Shown here: positions 1 to 10,100 of the stretch, piece by piece
Layout: each line of letters starts with the position of its first letter
Position numbering within the stretch: position 1 is the stretch's first letter
DNA from: Acrocarpospora pleiomorpha
Lineage (GTDB): Bacteria > Actinomycetota > Actinomycetes > Streptosporangiales > Streptosporangiaceae
DNA: 64,000 nucleotides
Direction: 5' to 3'
Assembly: GCF_009687885.1 (NCBI RefSeq)
Contig: NZ_BLAF01000013.1
Location: forward strand, 1-64,000
Notes under the pieces: generated by a model
Told to the model about the DNA's origin: nothing
Seen by the model: only the letters and a program-made list of their open reading frames with translations
Databases searched by the model: none
Program-made: the position numbers and the translations under genes

Positions 1-1
1 A

Positions 2-373
2 GTCAGCGGCACCGCCCGCGCACAACAATTGGCTGGTCTGGCGCTCGCAGACGAGGCTCGGCAGCAAATCGCCGAAGAGGCGATGCTGGCCGCCCTGCAT
101 GATCAGGGGCAGCTCGACCGACTCCCGGAGATCGGACTATGTCACGGCATGGCCGGGCTGCTCCACTCGGCCTGGCGGATGTCCGCCGACGCACGAACCG
201 CGCGCATTGGGAACGAACTCCCCAGACTCGCTGTCCGGCTCACCACGCAACTCTCCCTCACCACTCCACAGCCTGGGCTCCTCGACGGCATGGCAGGAGC
301 CGCGCTCGCCCTACACGCCCTCGGCGCTGGAGCCGTCGCGGCGAGTTGGGACACCGTCCTGCTCTTGGCCTGA
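2..373 (+). CDS. Lanthionine synthetase C-like protein, C-terminal part (cut by window start)
   Basis: The frame is open from the first bases of the window to a TGA at 371-373, so only the last ~123 residues of a longer protein are visible. The segment GLCHGMAGLL carries the Cys-His pair that, with an upstream Cys, binds the catalytic zinc of LanC cyclases. A second Gly-rich helix turn (LLDGMAGAALAL) is typical of the alpha/alpha toroid. LanC enzymes activate cysteine thiols for addition to dehydroamino acids during lanthipeptide maturation in the cytoplasm. The next gene starts 17 bp downstream and encodes a thiopeptide-type bacteriocin protein, which supports the assignment. The N-terminal half and the rest of the cluster lie outside the window, so whether it is intact is unknown. 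Confidence 0.75.
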   Translation, partial: VSGTARAQQLAGLALADEARQQIAEEAMLAALHDQGQLDRLPEIGLCHGMAGLLHSAWRMSADARTARIGNELPRLAVRLTTQLSLTTPQPGLLDGMAGAALALHALGAGAVAASWDTVLLLA

Positions 374-390
374 CCCGGAGGAAACCCCGT

Positions 391-1230
391 ATGGATCCCC
401 GTCCGTGGTGGCAAGTCAACGTCGCCTTCCCCGACTGGGCCACGGCCGAGCACACCGCCGTGACCCATCTCGCTCCGCTGCTGATCAAGGCCGAAGATGA
501 GCAGCTCATCAGCGCCTGGTTCTTCATGCGCAAGACGCCCTGTTGGCGGGTCCGCTACGTACCCACCAGCGGCCGGACCCAGGACTACCTTCGCCACCAC
601 CTGAACGACCTCATCGGGCAGTGCCACATCGACGCCGCGACCGAGGTCATCTACGAGCCCGAAACGCACGCCTTCGGCGGCGGCCAGGCTATGACGTGCG
701 CCCACGACCTGTTTCACATCGACAGCCGGCATCTGCTCACCTATCTCGCCTCCTCACCCTGCGTCGAGCAGCGCCGCGAACTGTCGATCCTGCTCTGCAC
801 CGCCCTGCTGCGTTCCGCCGGGCTGGACTGGTATGAGCAGGGCGACGTGTGGGCGCGGGTAGCCGACCACCGCGATCTCCCCGAACCAATCCCTATAGAC
901 CGGCGGCGCACCCTGGAGGCTGGCCTGCGACGGCTGATGAGCGTGGACGCCGACCCTCTGATGCGCGACAGCGAACATCTGGCGTTCGCCTGCGAATGGG
1001 CCGCAGCCTTCGCCGCCACCGGTCACGAACTGGCTGCCCTGGCGGCTCGCGGGCTGCTGTACCGCGGCCTGCGCGCCGTTCTCGCCCACCACATCATCTT
1101 CGCGTGGAACCGGTTCGGCCTCTCCCACGCCGCCCAGGCTGTCCTGGCCCATACCGCCAAGCAGGTCGTGTTCGGATGCGATCCCTCGACCATCCCCGAT
1201 GCCGATACCGCTAGGAGCCGACGAGGATGA
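391..1230 (+). CDS. Thiopeptide-type bacteriocin biosynthesis protein (SpaB C-terminal-like)
   Basis: A 279-aa protein. The ATG at 391 is chosen because GGAGG lies about 8 nt upstream and the protein then opens with MDPRPWWQVNVAF, close to the family start. The pattern of a W-x-x-x-x-V-x-F strand, the central phrase FFMRKTPCWRVRY and the late segment YEPETHAFGG matches the SpaB_C / thiopeptide-type bacteriocin domain. In split lantibiotic dehydratases this domain removes glutamate from glutamylated Ser/Thr, and a close relative catalyses cycloaddition in thiopeptides. It follows a LanC-type gene by 17 bp and overlaps the next gene by 4 bp, so it is in a peptide-maturation operon. Which of the two reactions it performs cannot be told from sequence. 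Confidence 0.75.
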   Translation: MDPRPWWQVNVAFPDWATAEHTAVTHLAPLLIKAEDEQLISAWFFMRKTPCWRVRYVPTSGRTQDYLRHHLNDLIGQCHIDAATEVIYEPETHAFGGGQAMTCAHDLFHIDSRHLLTYLASSPCVEQRRELSILLCTALLRSAGLDWYEQGDVWARVADHRDLPEPIPIDRRRTLEAGLRRLMSVDADPLMRDSEHLAFACEWAAAFAATGHELAALAARGLLYRGLRAVLAHHIIFAWNRFGLSHAAQAVLAHTAKQVVFGCDPSTIPDADTARSRRG

Positions 1231-2369
1231 ACGCCTTGGAGCGGATCGCGCAGCGCTTCCCTCTGGTCGCGCGTCCTCGTCCGGCGTGCCTGTCCCTCAC
1301 CGCCCGCATCGCCGAGTTACGCGATCTCGCTGATACCGCCGCTATGGGCACGAAGGCTGCCCACCTTACGGTCGCCGCTGAGGTGCTGAACAAGGCGGCA
1401 TTGGTCGCCAGTGACTGCGGCGTCACCGCCCTGGCTCGGTCCCTATGCTGGCGCCACTTCGCCGCCTACCTGCCCGCCTGGCCACTGGACGCAACCCAGG
1501 CACGCCATGCCCTGGAGCCACTCGTCAATCTCGCCCGGCTGGCCATCCGCGAACGCGACGGAGCCCGCGGCTACCTCCTGCTGCGCACCCTTTTCCAGAC
1601 CGTCAGCGACGGCGGCACGGCCGACATCAACGGCCATCGCGTCCCGTTCGACGGCCTCGCCAGGTCAGCGAACGATCTCCACACCGTACGCAAATGGCTG
1701 TGGGGTATCTTCCTGGCCGAAGGCATCCGGGCGCTCATCAGCGCGGGCCAGTGGGACCAGGCGGCCGCCCACGCACAGCAGTATCGCGGGATCGGACAAC
1801 GGCTTCTGGACGGCCGACAAGCCACGATCGTCGCGCACTGCCTCGCCGGGCGCACCGACGACGCACAGAAGCTCGTTGCCGACAGCGCACCCGAACAGCC
1901 GTGGGAACATCTGGTGGCCGAATGCCTGGACGCGCTATGCAGCCGTGCTATCGGGCTCTCACCCGGCAGCACCGACGCCCACCTTCAACGCCAGTTACTG
2001 GAACTCGACCGCGCGCCAGGACTATTGGTCTTCCGCACGCGACTCGGCTTGACCATCCTGGACCTGACGACCGAGACCGACGGGCCCTTGGCCGACTGCA
2101 TGTTCACCTTCCTGATCGGCGACATCATCGCCACGGCGGACGGGTACGCCGCGCGAGAAGTCCTGACCCACGAGCGGACCCGTGCGCTGCTCAGCCTTGC
2201 CGAGCAGCGCGAACTCAGCTCAGCAGTACAGAATGCCGGGCTCGGACTTGGCACCATCCCCACCCCGTTGATATCCGACCTCTTCTCAGCCGTGAAAACG
2301 AGCGAGACGGTGATAGCGGCTGGCCTGAACGTGCCCGCCGAGTCCATCAAGGGGCATGCGTCCACCTAA
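1227..2369 (+). CDS. Helical repeat protein of the bacteriocin operon, function unknown
   Basis: A 380-aa protein starting with ATG inside the stop region of the previous gene (4-nt overlap), hence translationally coupled. It is almost entirely alpha-helical, with alternating small and hydrophobic residues that resemble degenerate TPR repeats (for example residues 45-110 and 165-215). No catalytic motif, signal peptide or membrane segment is visible. Similar helical proteins accompany lanthipeptide maturation genes in actinomycetes, so a scaffolding or regulatory role in the same cluster is plausible; this is inference from position. A 10-bp inverted repeat directly downstream (2382-2416) appears to end the operon. 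Confidence 0.6.
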   Translation: MNALERIAQRFPLVARPRPACLSLTARIAELRDLADTAAMGTKAAHLTVAAEVLNKAALVASDCGVTALARSLCWRHFAAYLPAWPLDATQARHALEPLVNLARLAIRERDGARGYLLLRTLFQTVSDGGTADINGHRVPFDGLARSANDLHTVRKWLWGIFLAEGIRALISAGQWDQAAAHAQQYRGIGQRLLDGRQATIVAHCLAGRTDDAQKLVADSAPEQPWEHLVAECLDALCSRAIGLSPGSTDAHLQRQLLELDRAPGLLVFRTRLGLTILDLTTETDGPLADCMFTFLIGDIIATADGYAAREVLTHERTRALLSLAEQRELSSAVQNAGLGLGTIPTPLISDLFSAVKTSETVIAAGLNVPAESIKGHAST

Positions 2370-2381
2370 GTTCCCATCCCG

Positions 2382-2416
2382 GCCGTGGTTGTCGAGCGCA
2401 GGACCCCAACCACGGC
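2382..2416 (+). terminator. Hairpin ending the bacteriocin operon
   Basis: Perfect 10-bp inverted repeat (GCCGTGGTTG / CAACCACGGC) with a 15-nt loop, 13 bp after the stop codon of the 380-aa gene. There is no T-run, which is common for actinomycete terminators. Confidence 0.5.
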
Positions 2417-2634
2417 GCGGAGGCGGCCAACCGGAGCGCCTGATCCAATGCCGAATCAGACTTCTCGGTCGAGCCGCATCTCGCGACCAACAGAAGGGAA
2501 CTAAAGAGTGCAATGTACGCAATATGCACAGCAACAATGCTGGCATATGCGACCCGTGCACCATCTGCAGGGGTCCAAATGTTAGGAACCCGTCACACAT
2601 TCGCACAAACTATCGAACTGGCCCCTACCGTGCG

Positions 2635-2653
2635 ATATGAGAACCTCTCATAT
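2635..2653. promoter_or_regulatory. Palindromic operator candidate upstream of module A
   Basis: ATATGAGAACCTCTCATAT: perfect 8-bp arms around a 3-nt spacer, in the AT-rich stretch ahead of the five-gene operon and 77 bp before the preferred ATG at 2730. The rest of the 360-bp gap (2370-2729) holds the hairpin at 2382-2416 and no convincing gene. An ATG inside this palindrome (2637) opens a longer in-frame reading, but the added residues lack counterparts in the paralogue. A repressor site is inferred from symmetry and position only. Confidence 0.4.
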
Positions 2654-2729
2654 ATGGAGTTTTAGGATCAAATTGTCCCGAGGACTCCCGATGCACAATT
2701 TTGTCGGGGGTGTTGATTATCTTTGCAGT

Positions 2730-3914
2730 ATGGGCACCTCGCCGTCGGCGGACCGATTCGCCATCCCCGACGATCACCTGCGTTTCATGGCGCTGCAAGC
2801 CTCCCTCCTGGCCGCGGATGCCCTGACCGAGCCAGCCATGAGGAGCGACAGCCGAGCAAATGCGCTGACCAGGGCGTACGGGCTCGTGATGGCGTTACGT
2901 GGCCCTGCACACTCGCTAGGTTTCGCCGAATTCCGGACCCTGGTCAGAGGCCCTGTCGCCGGACTCCTTCCGCCCGGTTGCCCACCCGAGGGACTCGAGG
3001 CCATATACGCGATCAATCCGAAAACCGGCGAACGGAATGTCGAGCTGGAAGCCCTTGAAGGCGAATTCGGCGAGGTCGCGCGGGAATGCGGCGTTCTGCC
3101 CTACTGGCCTTGGCTGCGCCAGGAGCTGACGGAGCACAAAGCGTACGCGCTGTTCCGTAAGGGCGGGAATCAGGCAGCCTACATCCTGAGGAGGAGCTTC
3201 GTCATCCGTAACGCGGCGGGAACGCAGGCGATGTTACAAATGATGCCCAAAGAGCTCAATGACCTATATGGGCGGGTGCCAGAAGACCGCGTGTACGACC
3301 GCCGCTGCTTCCTCTGCCCGTTGTGCCGATGGCCGATGCAAGTGCTGCCGAACGGACCGATCGTCACGGTGTCGTGCGCCAACCGCGATCACCGAGATCG
3401 TGGCGCTCGATACCTGTTCGACGATGACGGGCTCGACCGGGCTCCCCGCCTCGTCAGGACCCGCGACGTCCGCGATCGGCTTCTGGCTCCTGCCGCGAGC
3501 GACGCGATCGTGCACGAGGCCGCCCGGGTCCTCATGGTGGACCCTGCCTGTTGGCGCTCACACGTCATCCCCGGGCTGCTGGAGACAGCTCTTCATGACG
3601 AGTTGAGCTCCCGGGGCGTACAGGTCGAGCTCTGGCCGGAGATGGATCGTTACGACCTGCGGGTCATCGTTGCCGGACGCCAACCTCGCGTGTGGAAGAT
3701 CGACGTGAAGGACGTGCTCTCCGTCGATGCCCTCATCAACCGACTGGACAGGAAGAACGCCGATGGCACCGGCCTGCACCTAGTCGTCCCCGACCGCCTC
3801 AGCAGCGACGTCCCGCTGCTGAGACGCCGGCTCTCGAGCACTGGCTGGAAGGTGCGAACCGCCTCGCAGCTCGCCCGCGAAGTCTGCAGGGCCCAGGGGG
3901 TGCCATGGCGATAG
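2730..3914 (+). CDS. Zinc-finger PD-(D/E)XK nuclease-like protein of module A (pPIWI-RE REase type)
   Basis: A 394-aa protein from ATG 2730, chosen over the longer ATG 2637 because the paralogue at 22894 begins at the equivalent point. The N-terminal ~190 residues are helical. A central Cys-rich knuckle follows (CFLCPLCRWPM and later C-x-x-x-x-H). The C-terminal part fits a PD-(D/E)XK nuclease core: ELWPEMDRYDL (E300, D306, D309) then KIDVKD (D325, K327). The same knuckle (CPACRWPM) and nuclease motifs (ELWPDGDRIDL, DFKD) occur in the protein at 22894, whose neighbours are the helicase and PIWI protein of a pPIWI-RE island. This is therefore the nuclease partner of that system used in a different operon. 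It overlaps the following helicase gene by 10 bp. DNA cleavage is inferred from the conserved residues. Confidence 0.7.
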   Translation: MGTSPSADRFAIPDDHLRFMALQASLLAADALTEPAMRSDSRANALTRAYGLVMALRGPAHSLGFAEFRTLVRGPVAGLLPPGCPPEGLEAIYAINPKTGERNVELEALEGEFGEVARECGVLPYWPWLRQELTEHKAYALFRKGGNQAAYILRRSFVIRNAAGTQAMLQMMPKELNDLYGRVPEDRVYDRRCFLCPLCRWPMQVLPNGPIVTVSCANRDHRDRGARYLFDDDGLDRAPRLVRTRDVRDRLLAPAASDAIVHEAARVLMVDPACWRSHVIPGLLETALHDELSSRGVQVELWPEMDRYDLRVIVAGRQPRVWKIDVKDVLSVDALINRLDRKNADGTGLHLVVPDRLSSDVPLLRRRLSSTGWKVRTASQLAREVCRAQGVPWR

Positions 3915-6900
3915 GGCGGCAGGAGTCGGACACCGCGATGAAGGCCGCCGAGCTGGCCTTGGTGCTCGCCGCATACTACTTCCCCGGCGCGGACGGCGAG
4001 GAGGCGCGGTTCACGGACGCGGCCTTCCTCCTGTCCGGCCACCTGCACTGCTGGGACCGCTGGCAGGGCCTGCCGTACCCGGAGAAGCAGCGGATAGCCC
4101 GCCTGCTAGCCATGCGCCCGGAACGCTACGCCAACCCGACGGTTTTCGCGCGGACGATGCGGCATGTGCTGTCCTTTCAGGGCGAACGGCTTCCCTCGTT
4201 CCTCCTCTCCGCTGACCAGAACGGCGCGCGGCCGATGCTCGGCGGGGATCTGGACGGGTACGCCTCCCGGCTCCTTGCCGAGTTGGGCTCCACGCCTTCG
4301 CGCGCTGGAACGATGCAGACCGCGCAGCCTGGCGCCTGGCTGATCAGACACAAACCCGATGGCCGCACCGTCGAGGTGACTGTGCCGCACTTCCAGGCCG
4401 CGAAGGCGCACCTGGTCAAGCCCCCAGCCGTCCGCAAGGCGCCTCGGCGCGGAGAACTCCGCGTGAAGATCGAGGATCTCCTGGCTCTCGCCCAGCGATT
4501 AGACGCCTTCAGACCGAGTTCTCGGCGATTCCTACATGCGACGCTGATCAAGCTAATCGCGGGGCTACGCGACGTGGACGGTCCGCTCAAGGATGACATC
4601 GCCTTTGCGAGTGGAGTGCTCCGGCTGTTGAATGCGCCCACGGGGACGGGCAAGAGCGTCCTGATGCGCGTACTCGCCGTACGCCTCGCGCTCGACGGCG
4701 TGCGGGTGGCCGTGGTCGTTCCGAACGTCGAAGCGAGCCTCGCCACAGCGCAAGAGATCGACGACGACCTCGCGCTGCTCGGTGACTCGTCGGCCTGCAC
4801 GCCGCTGATGTCACCTAACGGGCTGAACGAACGGATGGAAAAGACTCTGGAGGGCTCGACCACCGAGGACGGTTGGGGCGAGTCGCTCGCCTGGCGAATG
4901 AATCAGCTCGCATATGGATGCGCCCTGCTGGAGCTCATCGATCCCGCCTCCAGGCCTGAAGCGGGGAAGGAACCCTGTGACGGGCTCTTCCGCCCAGACG
5001 GCAAGGGTGGCACGCACCGAGAAACACGCAGTTGCCCATGGAAGCCGACGTGCCCGAAGTTCGCACAATCACGTGCCGCGATTACCCATCGCGTGGTGGT
5101 CACCAACCATCGCAACTTCCTTGTGGGCAAGCTGCAGGTCACGGTGGAACTCGACGGCCGGCTCCGCAGCCGGATACCGATCTCCGAGTATCTGCTGACC
5201 GCGTTCGACGTCGTGATCATCGATGAGATCGACCAGTTCCAGTCAACGGCGGTGGAGACCTGCGCCCGCGAAATGCTCCTGTCATCCCGCGGCCGATGGG
5301 ACGAGGTACCGCTCAAGCGGCTGGACGACGACCGAGCACGTATTCCCGTTCGTGACTCCTTGCGCATAACGCCCGCCCTGAGCAAGCTGCGCGCGCTCTC
5401 CGATCAGCTTGTCAACTTCGTGGCCGACGGCTCTCTGCGGATCCCAGACGTGACACCTGGGCTACACACGACGAAATGGCAGCTCCCGACCATCTACGAC
5501 CGCACGTTGATCGGCGCCCTCTTCGACGTCCCCGGCGACGCGCCAGCGAGTCCCGCTATCTACCAGCGGCTCGACGCGTTGTTTCCCGACTACGAGCCCG
5601 ACCGCGTACCCGGGGCTCTGGAGGAACCGCTCGCAGCGGTCAAGGAGGTTCTCCTGACCTTGCTAGGGCACCCCGACGAGAGCTCGCTGAACGAGGCGCG
5701 TTTGCGGCTCGACGCCATACTCTCCGCCAAGGTGGAGCGGCCAGAGGCCAGAGCTCAGCTCGTCACCATGATGGTGCTCAAGGCCTGGTACGCCGCCCTC
5801 CAGCATCACGTGCGAGAGCTCCAGGGAGAGGCTTCGCGCCTGCGTTCCTTCGATCTGTCATCCGCGCGAGAGTTCACCGACGGCCTCGCGGCGCACACTC
5901 TTCAGGGTCCCTTCCCGTATGGCCCGCTTGGCTACCCCCTGGTGGGGTTCCGTTTCGCTGGGCTCAATGACCCGGAGAAGTCGACTGAGCTTTCCCTTCA
6001 GACGATCACCGGGGATCCGCACGCCTTTACGACTCAGCTCGGCGGCTTGGTTGCACTCACCGTGTGCGGTCATGAGCGGATCGTCCTCGGGCTTTCGGCT
6101 ACCGCCTTCTTCCCCGGGGCGGTCCGCGAGCACATTCACGCCCCGCTGACGTGGTGGATGACGGATGCGGACGAAGACGCCATCACCGTCAGAGACGGCA
6201 GGGTGCGCAAGGGGGCCGAGTACGTGCAGATCTCCGGCCAACCCAAACAGAACAAGCGCTATGAGCTGATTGAGATGGGCGAGCGGCTCCACGAGACCCA
6301 CATCCTCAAGCACCTGCAGCACATGCGGATAGTTGATCAGGACCGCGCGCGGGTAGCTCTTGCTGTCAACTCCTACGAGCAGTGCCTCCATCTGGCACGC
6401 GGCATCCTCCAGGCTGCCGGCTACACAGGTGGTCTGTGCGTCGCCGTCCCTGCCGACAAGCAACGGCGGGAGGAGCTTCTGGCGCAGTTCCCGCTGCCCC
6501 GCGGTGTGAAGACGCTGACGGCCGACGAGTTCGAACGTTTCCCCGAGCACGGCGACATGCTGGTCGCGCCCATGGCCAGGATCACCCGAGGGCTGAACAT
6601 CGTCATCGGCATTCGTTCGGCGCTGTCCGCCATCTTCTTGTGCGTCAGACCACTCGCGCTGTTGTCGGAGCCGGCTGAGATGTTCGCCAGCATCAACGCG
6701 GCGGGTCACAGCGGCATTGAGCCCTCTGGGCGTCCGTCCGTAGCATTGGCCGCCGCGCGGCGACGATCTCGCGATCGCCTGTACCTGGTCTTGCGTGCCG
6801 CCCCGCACTTCCGCGGGCAGGACGACACACTCCAGGAAGAGGTCGTCGCGGGTGTGATCGTCGACTTGATCCAGCTCGCCGGACGCGCCAGGCGCGGGGG

Positions 6901-7138
6901 GACGGACATGCGCCTGTATCTCGTCGATCACGCCATTCACGACCAGACTTGGCGGAGCGATATGGGCACGATCATCCGTCGTATGTACGCGACCTGGCCT
7001 GCCGGTACGCGGACGATTATGGCCGCCGTATACGGCTCTGCCCTCACCTCCCTGCTCAAGGATGTCGCCGGGATCAACCCCGACGACCTGTCCGACGAGG
7101 AGCGGCCGACCTTCCGTCTACTGGCAGGTGACGAATGA
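3905..7138 (+). CDS. DinG/XPD-type Fe-S superfamily 2 helicase of module A
   Basis: A 1077-aa protein from ATG 3905, which overlaps the nuclease gene by 10 bp. The first ~230 residues are a family-specific helical region. Walker A is PTGTGKS (245-251) and Walker B is the unusual DEID (440-443) in place of DEAH. Between them sit four cysteines, C339, C358, C377 and C383, with the spacing expected of the 4Fe-4S cluster of XPD/DinG helicases. The late motifs LGLSATAFFPGA, ARGLNIVIGIRS-like (ITRGLNIVIG) and QLAGRARRG complete the second RecA domain. The protein is paralogous along its length to the helicase at 24177. A role as ATP-driven 5'-3' DNA translocase or unwinder acting with the nuclease is inferred from the family. 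Confidence 0.75.
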   Translation: MAIGRQESDTAMKAAELALVLAAYYFPGADGEEARFTDAAFLLSGHLHCWDRWQGLPYPEKQRIARLLAMRPERYANPTVFARTMRHVLSFQGERLPSFLLSADQNGARPMLGGDLDGYASRLLAELGSTPSRAGTMQTAQPGAWLIRHKPDGRTVEVTVPHFQAAKAHLVKPPAVRKAPRRGELRVKIEDLLALAQRLDAFRPSSRRFLHATLIKLIAGLRDVDGPLKDDIAFASGVLRLLNAPTGTGKSVLMRVLAVRLALDGVRVAVVVPNVEASLATAQEIDDDLALLGDSSACTPLMSPNGLNERMEKTLEGSTTEDGWGESLAWRMNQLAYGCALLELIDPASRPEAGKEPCDGLFRPDGKGGTHRETRSCPWKPTCPKFAQSRAAITHRVVVTNHRNFLVGKLQVTVELDGRLRSRIPISEYLLTAFDVVIIDEIDQFQSTAVETCAREMLLSSRGRWDEVPLKRLDDDRARIPVRDSLRITPALSKLRALSDQLVNFVADGSLRIPDVTPGLHTTKWQLPTIYDRTLIGALFDVPGDAPASPAIYQRLDALFPDYEPDRVPGALEEPLAAVKEVLLTLLGHPDESSLNEARLRLDAILSAKVERPEARAQLVTMMVLKAWYAALQHHVRELQGEASRLRSFDLSSAREFTDGLAAHTLQGPFPYGPLGYPLVGFRFAGLNDPEKSTELSLQTITGDPHAFTTQLGGLVALTVCGHERIVLGLSATAFFPGAVREHIHAPLTWWMTDADEDAITVRDGRVRKGAEYVQISGQPKQNKRYELIEMGERLHETHILKHLQHMRIVDQDRARVALAVNSYEQCLHLARGILQAAGYTGGLCVAVPADKQRREELLAQFPLPRGVKTLTADEFERFPEHGDMLVAPMARITRGLNIVIGIRSALSAIFLCVRPLALLSEPAEMFASINAAGHSGIEPSGRPSVALAAARRRSRDRLYLVLRAAPHFRGQDDTLQEEVVAGVIVDLIQLAGRARRGGTDMRLYLVDHAIHDQTWRSDMGTIIRRMYATWPAGTRTIMAAVYGSALTSLLKDVAGINPDDLSDEERPTFRLLAGDE

Positions 7139-10100
7139 CCACGCCGAGCGCGGGGGCACGCAAGCTTGCTGCTCTGGTTACCGCAGAAGGGCTTGACCTG
7201 GCGGAGTTGCTACGCCGCGCCCGCGAGCGCTTCCCGCGCCAACCCGAGACTCTGCTGTCCCGATTCGCCGAGGAGGCGGTATCGGCAGGGCTGCTTGTAG
7301 CGGAATCCGGCAGGCTGCGGCATGCGAGCGGCGAACCGCCAGCCGCCGCCCAGGAGGCCCCCAGGGTTCTGCGCGCTGTCGCCGTCGACGTCGAGTCCGT
7401 GGTGCGCACCACGGACCGCGAGCCATACACGAGCCGGAGAATCTTCCAGATCGGGGCGGTCCGCATCGGTGCCGACGCGGAGTGGTCCGCGACGAATCGC
7501 TTCACGCGCTGGCTGGAGCTTCCTCCCGGAGAGGACTGGCCGATCCTGTCGGAGGAGATGCGCGTGCGGCACGCCGCAGCAGCCGTTCCTGCCGCCGAAG
7601 CGCTCTCGGATCTTCTCGCCTATTTGGACGGCGCCAATCTGATCGTCGCCTACAACGGCACGGACGCCGACTTTCCCATGCTGGCGGAGGCCCTGAGCCG
7701 CGAAAATCTCCCGGCCCTGCCCGGCACACAGGTGGACGCCTACTATCTAGCCTTGGCGCTGTGGCCTGGTGCCCCCTCCCACCGGCTCGCGAATCTGGCA
7801 GAAGATCTCGGCGTCGACCGCGCCGGGCTTACCTGGCACGACGCCGCAGATGATGCGGAACTGCTGGGCAGGATCCTCGAAGCGGGAGCGTCCGCCCTCA
7901 AGGAGTGGCCCTCGGACCTGGTTGATCTCGTCGCGACCGTCTGTCCGGACTCCATGGCCTGGCGACTGCTGTGGGAGGTGACGGGTAGCGGTGTCCCCTA
8001 TGATCGCGGCCAGATCCGCCACCACGCTGACGTGGCCGAACTCCTCAGTCGCCTCCTCGCTGACCATCAACCACGGCGCGGCCCGGCGCTGTCGCCCATT
8101 CCGGACACGTTGTCCGTACCGGCGAGTCTTCGGGGAGAGGACGGCCGGGTTGATCCTGCAGCACTGGCCGCGATGAGTCACGGTGCGACGGTGGCGCGGC
8201 GCCCGGCCCAGGACCAGATGGCGAAGGTCCTCCACACTTGGGTGGCGGAGGGCGTCAGCGGAGCGGTCGAAGCCCCCACCGGAACAGGCAAGAGCTTCGC
8301 GGTGATCGCCGCCGCCCTGGACTGGCTGGCGGCGGACCCCGCGAGAACGGCCATCATCACCACCTTCACCAAACAGCTCCAGGCCCAGCTCGCTCATGAC
8401 CTCGGCACGCTGGAAGCGGAGATACCCGGACTGCTCGACCTCACCGACGTCGTCAAAGGCAAGGCCAACCGGCTCTCTCTCCGGGCCCTACTGATGGCTA
8501 TCGCCGACGCCACCGCCCCTCGTCCGGTACCAGTACGCCTCGGGTTCCGCGAGTTGCTGATCTATCTTGTCCTACGCTTGCTGGACACCGGTGCCCTGCC
8601 GCCTTGGGCGACACGATCAGTGGACCCCGCGGACCTACCGCCCTTCTTCGCCGAATACCTGGGCCCAGCTATGCCGGTCTGGCTGGCAGCACTCTCACAG
8701 GCCGAGTGCGGAGACTACGCGCTCGACCCGGATAAGCCGATCTCGCTCCACACCGACACGGTGCCAGAAGCGATCTCCAGCCGGCGGCTCATCCTCGCCA
8801 ACCACGCTCTGCTCCTGGCCCACCTCGAACATCTCGAACTCCTCGGCGAGAACAGCCTGCTGATCATCGATGAGGCCCACGAGCTGGAGAACACTGCGAC
8901 CTCCGCTCTCACCGCGACCCTCCGTTACCCGGCGATCGAAGACCTGCACGCCGAGCTACGGATCTGGTCCAGAGACGCCGCCTCTAACCGTGCCGGGCAG
9001 GCGGCTCGCGAGGCTATCTCCAGCCTGGGCAGGCTCCTCGACCAGGAAAGCCTGCCCAGGGTCGTCAGTCAGGCGTTCGACGCGCGTTCGTCAGGGACCG
9101 CCGCAGGTACCCGCACGGCTACCCTCGCAGCGCCCTTCGGGGGGGTATCAGGGCTGGGACCGGTGCGCACGCTACAGGGACTCCTCTCTCGGCTGGCCGG
9201 CATTTGCGATGCGGTGGTCGGCGCTATGAGCGCATACCGCGCAGATCACCCACTGGACTATTACGGAGCTGAACGCATCGGCACCCTGATCAGCCGTACC
9301 GCGTCGGCTCGCTCGACCGCTCTCCGCATCGTCGCCGATCTGGAGCTCGTTCTCGGCTCCGTACCGGTCCAACAGTTCGACGGCGAGAAAGCGGGCTCTG
9401 ACACTGAGGCGGACATCGAGCCGGTGGAAGAGGCCGAGAGCGACAAGCCGACGGTCTCCGGCGAGTGGGGCGAACTCCCCCCTGGGACTCCCAACCGGAT
9501 TGTTCACGCGAAGGAGGATGGCCTGCCGAGGGCGGGCCTGCGCAACTATCGGTTCAGCCTCGCCACCTCGCCTATCGAACTCGCCGAGGACGCTGACTGG
9601 AATCGGTTCCTCACCGCTTTTCGCCGCACTTACCTAGTCTCGGCGACGCTGAGAGTAGCGGGCGAGTGGCAGTTTCTCCGTTCCCGCCTCGGCCTGCCGC
9701 GAATCCTGCGCACCCTGGAACTGGCAAGCCCCTTCGACCTCGCCCAGCAGATGCGGTTGGTGTGCCTGGCCGATTTCCCGTCCTGGGCGGAGCAGGCAGA
9801 CGGCGCCAGTAGGACAGTCGCGCACCAGCTCGCGGGCTACGTCGCCGAGATGGTCCACCCCGCCAACGAAGAGCGGGGAGGCCACCACGGTGGGGCGCTC
9901 GTCCTCACCACCGCCCGTTCGACCGCAGGGGGGATCGCAGATCGGCTCGTCACGGCGCTGCGAACCGCTGGTAACCCCACTCCAGTGTTGTCGGCGCTCG
10001 TACTCGGCAACCGGCAAGGGGTTGAGCGGTTCACCGATCCCTCTTACGGGGGAGGTGTCCTCGTCGGCACCAAGGGGCTGTGGCAGGGCGTCGACATCGC

